Part shown: positions 1-5,275 of the stretch, piece after piece
Position numbering within the stretch: position 1 is the first letter of the stretch
Layout of the letters: each line of letters starts with the position of its first letter
Assembly (NCBI GenBank): GCA_027069035.1
Contig: JALXFI010000338.1
Span: 1 to 7,995 of the forward strand
Origin: a bacterium
Lineage (GTDB): Bacteria > Desulfobacterota > GWC2-55-46 > S146-80 > JALXFI01
Length of the DNA stretch: 7,995 nt
Direction of reading: 5' to 3'
Notes under the pieces: model-generated
The model's input: the letters and a program-made list of their open reading frames with translations, nothing else
What the model was told of the DNA's origin: nothing
Databases searched by the model: none
Translations under genes and position numbers: made by a program

Positions 1-44
1 GTTTTAGACATTGTAATTATTTATGAAAGGGGGGGAGTTGTTTT
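1..44 (+). promoter_or_regulatory. rplJ leader end with its ribosome binding site
   Basis: This is the short stretch before rplJ. A purine block at 25-37 (AAAGGGGGGGAG at 26-37) is the likely Shine-Dalgarno site. It ends 7 bases before the TTG at 45, which supports that start. The site is built on a run of seven G rather than a clean AGGAGG. An ATG at 23 opens a different reading frame that stops within about 40 codons and has no recognisable product. In E. coli the L10 leader binds the L10-L7/L12 complex for feedback control, but too little of the leader is present here to judge. No promoter is visible. Confidence 0.6.
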
Positions 45-575
45 TTGAAGAAGACAAGAGCAGAGAAAAAAAAGATTATAGACTCTTTGAAAGAAGGTTT
101 TTTAAAGTCAAACGCTGTATTTGTTTCTGATTACCGTGGGCTTACGGTCTCTGAGATATCGGAACTCAGAAACAGATTGAGGCAGTATGGCGCACGGTAC
201 AGCGTTGTTAAGAATACACTTATGCGTCTGGCTATTGAAGGCACGCCTTCTCAGGGCCTCCACGATTTGGTGGACGGGCCGGTTGCTGTAACATTGATTG
301 ATGGCGAGCCTGTTAGTGTGGCGAAGGTTCTTCAGGAGTTTTCTAAAGAATTTCCAAAACTTGAGTTAAAAGGCGGTCTGCTTGGAGAAACTCTGCTTTC
401 TGTGGAGGATATAGAGAGACTTTCCAAATTGCCTTCAAGAGATGCGCTTCTTGGCAAACTGGTTGGGCTTTTAAATGCCCTGCCGACAAGACTTGTGTGT
501 GTCCTTAACGGGCTTCCGCAGAAGTTGGTTATGACGCTCTCTGCGATTCAGAGAGAAAAGGAACGGAACGTATAA
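45..575 (+). CDS. rplJ: Large ribosomal subunit protein L10 (uL10)
   Basis: L10 anchors the L7/L12 stalk to 23S rRNA in the large ribosomal subunit, and in E. coli represses its own operon by binding the leader mRNA. The 176-residue protein has the family's N-terminal rRNA-binding domain, including YRGLTVSEISELRNRLR (residues 30-46) and VVKNTL (54-59), followed by the central domain and a C-terminal helix that docks L7/L12 dimers. It is about 11 residues longer than E. coli L10 (165). The extra length lies in the C-terminal helix, where an 11-residue unit is repeated three times (residues 137-169). The TTG start is chosen because MKKTRAEKK is the normal L10 N-terminus, a Shine-Dalgarno site lies 7 bases upstream, and no in-frame ATG fits. 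rplL follows after 29 bases, which indicates co-transcription. The family assignment is secure. Confidence 0.97.
   Translation: MKKTRAEKKKIIDSLKEGFLKSNAVFVSDYRGLTVSEISELRNRLRQYGARYSVVKNTLMRLAIEGTPSQGLHDLVDGPVAVTLIDGEPVSVAKVLQEFSKEFPKLELKGGLLGETLLSVEDIERLSKLPSRDALLGKLVGLLNALPTRLVCVLNGLPQKLVMTLSAIQREKERNV
453..551 (+). repeat. Triple 11-residue repeat in the L10 stalk-binding helix
   Basis: Three consecutive 11-residue units can be lined up in the L10 C-terminus: GKLVGLLNALP (137-147), TRLVCVLNGLP (148-158) and QKLVMTLSAIQ (159-169). They share the pattern K/R-L-V-x-x-L, and the first two also share L-N-x-L-P. In the L10 family each segment of about ten residues in this helix docks one L7/L12 dimer. 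Three units therefore suggest three dimers per stalk, as in Thermotoga, rather than the two of E. coli. The repeat is seen directly; the stoichiometry is inference. Confidence 0.7.
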
Positions 576-604
576 AAAATAGTTATTAAGGAGGTTTTAA
601 AGAG

Positions 605-994
605 ATGGCAATAAGCAAAGAGGATGTTATAAAGTATATCGAAGGTATGAGTGTGTTGGAGCTTTCAGAGCTGGTTAAGGAACTGGAAGAGAGATTTGGG
701 GTTACCGCCGCTGTGCCTGTAGCCGCTGCGGGGGTTGCTCAAGGAGCCGCAGACGGCGGAGCCGCCGCTCCGTCCGAAGAAAAGACGGAGTTTGAAGTTG
801 TCCTTAAGGGAGTAGGGGATAAAAAGATACAGGTTATAAAAGAGGTAAGGGCTATTACGGGGCTTGGTTTAAAAGAGGCAAAAGAACTTGTTGATGGTGC
901 GCCTAAAACCGTAAAAGAAAGCGTTGCGAAAGAGGAAGCGGAAGAGATCAAGGGCAAGCTTGAAGCGGTTGGGGCAGAGGTAGAGGTTAAATAG
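605..994 (+). CDS. rplL: Large ribosomal subunit protein L7/L12 (bL12)
   Basis: L7/L12 is the multi-copy flexible stalk protein that recruits and stimulates EF-Tu, EF-G and the other translation GTPases. The 129-residue protein shows the expected three parts: an N-terminal dimerisation helix pair (about 1-33) that docks on L10, an Ala/Gly-rich hinge (about 35-57), and a globular C-terminal domain from EEKTEF (58-63) to the end. The C-terminal domain carries the factor-binding motif TGLGLKEAKELVD (85-97) and the typical ending GAEVEVK. Length is a few residues above E. coli (121), mostly in the hinge. AAGGAGG at 588-594 lies 10 bases before the ATG and is a much stronger ribosome binding site than that of rplJ. 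This fits the need for several L7/L12 copies per L10. The stop is TAG, and a 130-base gap follows before rpoB. Confidence 0.98.
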   Translation: MAISKEDVIKYIEGMSVLELSELVKELEERFGVTAAVPVAAAGVAQGAADGGAAAPSEEKTEFEVVLKGVGDKKIQVIKEVRAITGLGLKEAKELVDGAPKTVKESVAKEEAEEIKGKLEAVGAEVEVK

Positions 995-1039
995 TCGTTT
1001 CAGTAAATTCTCTGTTAAAAGGTAATGAGTTTTTCTTAA

Positions 1040-1086
1040 TTCCATCCCTTTATTCTTCTTACGCTTTCTCGTAGAATGAGATGGGA
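1040..1086 (+). promoter_or_regulatory. Imperfect stem-loop ahead of rpoB, possible attenuator or RNase processing site
   Basis: Three stacked helices can be drawn. CCATC (1042-1046) pairs with GATGG (1080-1084) and can be extended by weaker pairs at both ends of the arm. ATTCT (1052-1056) pairs with AGAAT (1073-1077), flanked by U-A and U-G pairs. ACG (1061-1063) pairs with CGT (1070-1072) around a 6-base loop. Left-side bulges fall at about 1047-1049 and 1057-1060. No T-run follows, so it is not a classic intrinsic terminator. Position and shape suit an RNase III site or partial attenuator by analogy with E. coli. The pairing is seen in the sequence; the function is inferred. Confidence 0.4.
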
Positions 1087-1109
1087 AGCCGGAGTATGGA
1101 GGGGAGAGA

Positions 1110-1124
1110 ATGGAGGCTTTATAG
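1110..1124 (+). promoter_or_regulatory. Four-codon micro-ORF abutting the rpoB start
   Basis: ATG GAG GCT TTA TAG reads in the same frame as rpoB, and its stop codon is followed at once by the rpoB ATG. It has its own purine-rich site, GGAGGGGAG at 1098-1106, suitably spaced from the ATG at 1110. The GGAGG that serves rpoB (1112-1116) lies inside this micro-ORF. Such an arrangement could let ribosomes terminate and restart on rpoB, but an ORF this short can also arise by chance. Confidence 0.25.
1112..1116 (+). promoter_or_regulatory. rpoB ribosome binding site
   Basis: GGAGG lies 8 bases before the ATG at 1125 and fixes the rpoB start. A second purine block at 1098-1106 lies further upstream at a spacing too long for this ATG. 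Confidence 0.8.
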
Positions 1125-4100
1125 ATGAGTCAATTTAAGCTCGATCGCAGTATCTTAAGAAGGAATTTTTCCAAGATACCTAAGGTTATAGATGTTCCTA
1201 ATTTGATCGAGGTTCAAAAAGGTTCTTTTGAAGAGTTTCTTCAAGCCGACCTGAAGGCCAAGGAACGTAGGGATATAGGCCTTCAAGCGGTTTTTAACAG
1301 TGTTTTCCCTATAAAGGATTTTACGGGCACTACATCGCTTGAGTTTGTAGAGTATACCCTTGAACAGCCGAAGTATAACGTGGATGAATGCAGAGAAAAG
1401 GGTATGACCTATGCATCTCCGATAAAGGCCACGGTAAGACTTCTTGTTTGGGATAAGACGGATGATAAGAAGAGCATAAGGGATATCAAGGAACAGGAGG
1501 TCTATTTCGGAGAGATACCATTGATGACCGATAGCGGGACTTTTATTGTTAATGGTACTGAGAGGGTTATTGTCAATCAGCTCCACAGGTCTCCCGGGGT
1601 CTTTTTTGACTACGATAAGGGCAAAGGCAGCGCCAGCGATAAGCTTCTCTATTCCGCTCGAATAATACCTTACAGGGGGTCGTGGCTTGATTTTGAATTT
1701 GACCAAAAGGGGCTTGTATATGTGCGTATAGACAGAAGAAGAAAGATGCCGGTTACCATCCTGCTCAAGGCCCTTGGTTATACGGAAGAAGAGATACTCA
1801 AATTCTTTTATAAAAGTGAGAAGATTATAGTAAAGAACAAGAAGCTCTTTAAGAAGGTTGTGCCGGATATCCTGCTTGGACAGAAGATGAACATAGACAT
1901 TAAATCTTCGAAAAAAGATGAAATAATAGTAAGGAAGGGTAGGAAGGTAACAAGGGCGGCGATCAAGAGAATTGTGGAAGAGAATATCGAGTATATACCT
2001 ATAGAGATTGAAGATATTATAGGCAGGTTCGCTTCTACAAACGTTGTTGATCGAGAAACTGGAGAGGTGTTGCTTGAGACGAATCAGGCTTTAACTAAAG
2101 AAAAACTTGAAGAATTCTATAATGCCGGCATAAAAGAGTTTTTCCTTCTTTTTATTGATGGTTTTACAGTGGGTTCTTATCTGAGAGATACCCTTGTGTC
2201 CGATAAGGTTTCAACAGCAGACGAAGCTATTACAACGATATACAGACGTCTTCGTCCGGGAGAACCCCCTACGCTGGAGACTGCCACGGCGCTTTTCAAT
2301 AATCTCTTTTTTAATCCTGAGAGATACGACCTTTCAAGGGTGGGGCGTTTAAAACTGAATAAGAAATTTAATCTGGATACCCCGCTTGATTACACAACGC
2401 TTACAAAAGAGGATATCGTTAAGACGGTACAGTACCTTGTGGGTTTAAAAGATGGACGCGGCAGCGTAGATGACATAGACCATCTTGGAAACAGAAGGGT
2501 GCGCACAGTGGGGGAGCTTTTAGAGAATCAGTACAGAGTAGGTCTTATAAGGATGGAAAGGGCGGTTAGGGAAAAGATGAGCGTTCAGGAGATAGACGCT
2601 CTTATGCCTAATGACCTGATCAACCCCAAGCCGGTCTCTGCCGTAATAAGGGAGTTCTTTGGCAGCAGCCAGCTTTCACAGTTTCTTGATCAAACCAATC
2701 CTCTTTCCGAGATTACCCATAAAAGGAGGCTCTCTGCGCTTGGCCCGGGAGGGCTCACAAGGGAAAGGGCCGGCTTTGAGGTAAGGGATGTGCATGCCAC
2801 CCACTATGGCAGGATATGCCCTATCGAAACGCCTGAAGGCCCGAATATAGGATTGATAGTCTCTTTAAGTTCTCATGCAAGGGTAAATGAATTTGGTTTT
2901 ATTGAAACACCTTATAATGAAGTGGAAAATGGGGTGGTCAAGGGGAATGTTAAGTATCTTTCTGCCTTGGAGGAAGAGGATTTCACAATAGCGCAGGCCA
3001 ATGCTCCGGCAGACGATAAAGGAAGGTTTGTAAAAGAATATGTATCTGCAAGAAAAGGTGGTGAGTTCGTCCTTACGCCTGCTGAGGATGTTAATTTCAT
3101 AGACGTGTCTCCTACCCAACTTGTAAGCGTTGCTGCATCTTTGATACCGTTTCTTGAAAATGACGATGCCAACAGGGCGCTTATGGGTTCGAATATGCAG
3201 AGGCAGGCTGTTCCGCTGATTGTTTCGGATCCTCCGTTGGTCGGCACCGGTATGGAAAAGAAGGTGGCGGAAGATTCAGGTGTTGCCGTTGTCTGTAAAC
3301 GAGACGGGGTGGTCGAGTGGGTGGATTCATTAAGGATAATCGTGCGTTCCAGTTCGAACGATCATAAAAGCGATTATGATGCGGGGGTGGATATATACAA
3401 TCTTAGTAAATTCAGGAGATCTAATCAGAACACCTGTATAAATCAGAGACCTCTTGTTAAAAAAGGCGATAAGGTTTTAAAAGGCGAGGTTATAGCGGAT
3501 GGGGCTTCAACGAGATTTGGGGAGCTTGCATTAGGCAAGAATGTCCTTGTGGCCTTTATGCCGTGGGGGGGGTGTAATTTCGAAGACTCTATACTTATAA
3601 GCGAGCGTTTGGTTAAGGAGGACATGTATACATCGGTTCATGTTGAGGAGTTTGAGGTGCTTGCACGGGATACCAAACTTGGCAAGGAAGAGATAACACG
3701 TGATATACCAAATGTCGGCGAAGAGGCGCTAAAAGACCTTGATGAGAGCGGCATTGTAAGAATCGGCGCCGAGGTGAGGCCTGGTGACATACTTGTGGGT
3801 AAGGTTACGCCTAAAGGCGAGACACAGCCTTCGCCGGAGGAGAAGCTCTTAAGGGCGATATTCGGCGAAAAGGCGAGTGATGTTAAGGATACTTCTTTAA
3901 GGGTGCCGCCCGGGGTGGAGGGCATAGTGATCGACGCCAGAGTTTTTTCAAGAAAAGGAGTGGAAAAGGATGAAAGGGCAAAGTGTATAGAGGACAAGGA
4001 GATATCAAAACTTATTAAGGATCAGGAAGATGAGATCGGCATACTTGAGTCAAATGCATATGAGAGGGTAAAGAAATGCCTTGTAGGCAAAAAGGTTTTG

Positions 4101-5237
4101 GGGCCTGTTAAAGGTGATGATGGACAGGTGGTTCTTAAAAAAGGCGGTTCTTTAAGTGAAGAGATCCTTTCAAAGGTCTCTCTTCACAGATGGAGCGAAA
4201 TTGTTCTTGCCGATGACAAGTCTGCTGAACAGATTAGAGCCCTTTTAGAGAATCTTAAGGAACAGACCGAAATCATTAAAGCCATTTTTGATGATAAGAT
4301 CAATCGTTTAAAACGCGGAGATGAGCTGCCTCCGGGGGTTTCCAAGATGGTAAAGATTTACGTGGTTATGAAACGTAAACTTTCTGTTGGAGACAAGATG
4401 GCGGGCAGACACGGCAATAAAGGAGTAATATCGAGGATCATGCCTGAGGAGGATATGCCCTATCTTGAAGATGGGACTCCCGTTGACATGGTCTTGAACC
4501 CGCTTGGAGTTCCTTCAAGGATGAATGTCGGACAGGTCCTCGAGACACACCTTGGCTGGGCGTGCAGAGGTTTGGCAAAGAAGATTGATGGTTTTATTAA
4601 AAAAAATTACAATCCTGAAAAACTTAAAGGGTTTATAACGGAGATATATCAAAATGATGATTTTAAGAAGTTTCTTGACGGCCTGAGTGATGAAGAATTA
4701 AAGAATGTGGCTGAAAAGATATCAAAGGGTATTTATATAGCAAGCCCTGTTTTTGACGGAGCTACGGAAAAAGACGTTAAAAGGTATCTGGAGATGGCGG
4801 AGTTGCCTACAGACGGTAAGACCGTTTTATACGATGGAAGGACAGGTGAGCCCTTTCATCAGAGGGTAACGGCGGGTATTATGTATATGCTGAAATTGCA
4901 CCACCTTGTTGATGATAAGATACATGCCCGTTCAACAGGCCCCTACTCACTTGTTACACAACAGCCTCTTGGGGGAAAAGCGCAGTTTGGCGGCCAGAGG
5001 CTTGGCGAAATGGAGGTCTGGGCGCTTGAGGCTTATGGCGCAGGTTACAGCCTTCAGGAGTTTCTCACGGTAAAATCCGATGATGTGGCGGGCAGGACGC
5101 GTATATATGAATCTATCGTCAAAGGCAACTATAGTTTTGAACCCGGACTTCCTGAATCTTTTAATGTGCTGAACAAAGAATTGCAGGCCCTTTGCCTTGA
5201 TATACAGCTTGTCAAGGAGTCAAATGCAGCGGATTAA
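1125..5237 (+). CDS. rpoB: DNA-directed RNA polymerase subunit beta
   Basis: Beta forms one jaw of the RNA polymerase cleft and, with beta', the active site for RNA synthesis. The frame is intact over 1370 residues (E. coli 1342). Family landmarks occur in order: NGTERVIVNQLHRSPGVFFD (143-162); the SI1 insert of proteobacterial type (about 225-350); the rifampicin region from GSSQLSQFLDQ (513-523) to S537; PIETPEGPNIGLI (566-578); NFED (818-821); the SI2 insert (about 945-1068); GDKMAGRHGNKG (1089-1100) with the active-site lysines K1091 and K1099; and the C-terminal clamp motif ARSTGPYSLVTQQPLGGKAQ (from 1268). Residues matching E. coli D516, H526 and S531 are D522, H532 and S537, so the rifampicin site looks wild type. 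SI2 is about 19 residues longer than in E. coli through a loop near 987-1008. One oddity is MPWGGCNFED at 812-821, where Cys replaces the usual Tyr. rpoC follows after 38 bases. Confidence 0.99.
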   Translation: MSQFKLDRSILRRNFSKIPKVIDVPNLIEVQKGSFEEFLQADLKAKERRDIGLQAVFNSVFPIKDFTGTTSLEFVEYTLEQPKYNVDECREKGMTYASPIKATVRLLVWDKTDDKKSIRDIKEQEVYFGEIPLMTDSGTFIVNGTERVIVNQLHRSPGVFFDYDKGKGSASDKLLYSARIIPYRGSWLDFEFDQKGLVYVRIDRRRKMPVTILLKALGYTEEEILKFFYKSEKIIVKNKKLFKKVVPDILLGQKMNIDIKSSKKDEIIVRKGRKVTRAAIKRIVEENIEYIPIEIEDIIGRFASTNVVDRETGEVLLETNQALTKEKLEEFYNAGIKEFFLLFIDGFTVGSYLRDTLVSDKVSTADEAITTIYRRLRPGEPPTLETATALFNNLFFNPERYDLSRVGRLKLNKKFNLDTPLDYTTLTKEDIVKTVQYLVGLKDGRGSVDDIDHLGNRRVRTVGELLENQYRVGLIRMERAVREKMSVQEIDALMPNDLINPKPVSAVIREFFGSSQLSQFLDQTNPLSEITHKRRLSALGPGGLTRERAGFEVRDVHATHYGRICPIETPEGPNIGLIVSLSSHARVNEFGFIETPYNEVENGVVKGNVKYLSALEEEDFTIAQANAPADDKGRFVKEYVSARKGGEFVLTPAEDVNFIDVSPTQLVSVAASLIPFLENDDANRALMGSNMQRQAVPLIVSDPPLVGTGMEKKVAEDSGVAVVCKRDGVVEWVDSLRIIVRSSSNDHKSDYDAGVDIYNLSKFRRSNQNTCINQRPLVKKGDKVLKGEVIADGASTRFGELALGKNVLVAFMPWGGCNFEDSILISERLVKEDMYTSVHVEEFEVLARDTKLGKEEITRDIPNVGEEALKDLDESGIVRIGAEVRPGDILVGKVTPKGETQPSPEEKLLRAIFGEKASDVKDTSLRVPPGVEGIVIDARVFSRKGVEKDERAKCIEDKEISKLIKDQEDEIGILESNAYERVKKCLVGKKVLGPVKGDDGQVVLKKGGSLSEEILSKVSLHRWSEIVLADDKSAEQIRALLENLKEQTEIIKAIFDDKINRLKRGDELPPGVSKMVKIYVVMKRKLSVGDKMAGRHGNKGVISRIMPEEDMPYLEDGTPVDMVLNPLGVPSRMNVGQVLETHLGWACRGLAKKIDGFIKKNYNPEKLKGFITEIYQNDDFKKFLDGLSDEELKNVAEKISKGIYIASPVFDGATEKDVKRYLEMAELPTDGKTVLYDGRTGEPFHQRVTAGIMYMLKLHHLVDDKIHARSTGPYSLVTQQPLGGKAQFGGQRLGEMEVWALEAYGAGYSLQEFLTVKSDDVAGRTRIYESIVKGNYSFEPGLPESFNVLNKELQALCLDIQLVKESNAAD

Positions 5238-5260
5238 AGAACGGCAAGTTTTTTATTCTG

Positions 5261-5269
5261 AAAGGAGGG
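5261..5269 (+). promoter_or_regulatory. rpoC ribosome binding site
   Basis: AAAGGAGGG lies in the 38-base rpoB-rpoC gap and ends 6 bases before the TTG at 5276. It decides the rpoC start, since no ATG or GTG in frame lies between it and the conserved coding sequence. The remainder of the gap shows no terminator or promoter. Confidence 0.85.
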
Positions 5270-5275
5270 ATAGAC

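Larger units (their letters stand above)
995..1124 (+). other. rplL-rpoB intergenic region
   Basis: This is the longest non-coding stretch in the window. It has a pyrimidine-rich first part (about 1031-1070) and a purine-rich second part (about 1073-1116) that can pair with each other. It contains the stem-loop at 1040-1086, the micro-ORF at 1110-1124 and the rpoB ribosome binding site. I see no convincing -35/-10 promoter pair and no stem followed by a T-run. In E. coli the equivalent gap holds an attenuator and an RNase III cleavage site. Confidence 0.6.

Noticed and set aside
739..957. Minus-strand open frame inside rplL
   Set aside because: It lies wholly opposite the conserved L7/L12 gene, is made of mirror-image Ala/Ser-rich sequence, and has no recognisable domain.
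995..1035. Possible internal promoter before rpoB
   Set aside because: There is an AT-rich patch with a TAATGA-like element at about 1023, but no -35 partner at proper spacing.
1155..1706. Long minus-strand open frame (183 codons) inside rpoB
   Set aside because: It fully overlaps the conserved beta N-terminus, has no recognised family, and its composition is what the opposite strand of that coding sequence would give.
2661..2735. Possible rifampicin resistance change
   Set aside because: All main resistance positions (equivalents of E. coli D516, H526 and S531) carry the wild-type residue.
2793..2813. HATHYGR in beta where E. coli has HPTHYGR
   Set aside because: This single Ala-for-Pro change is at a place that varies between phyla, and the neighbouring rifampicin and active-site residues are standard.
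2865..3997. Several minus-strand open frames inside rpoB
   Set aside because: They overlap each other and the conserved beta frame, and show Ser/Pro-rich shadow composition without any known motif.
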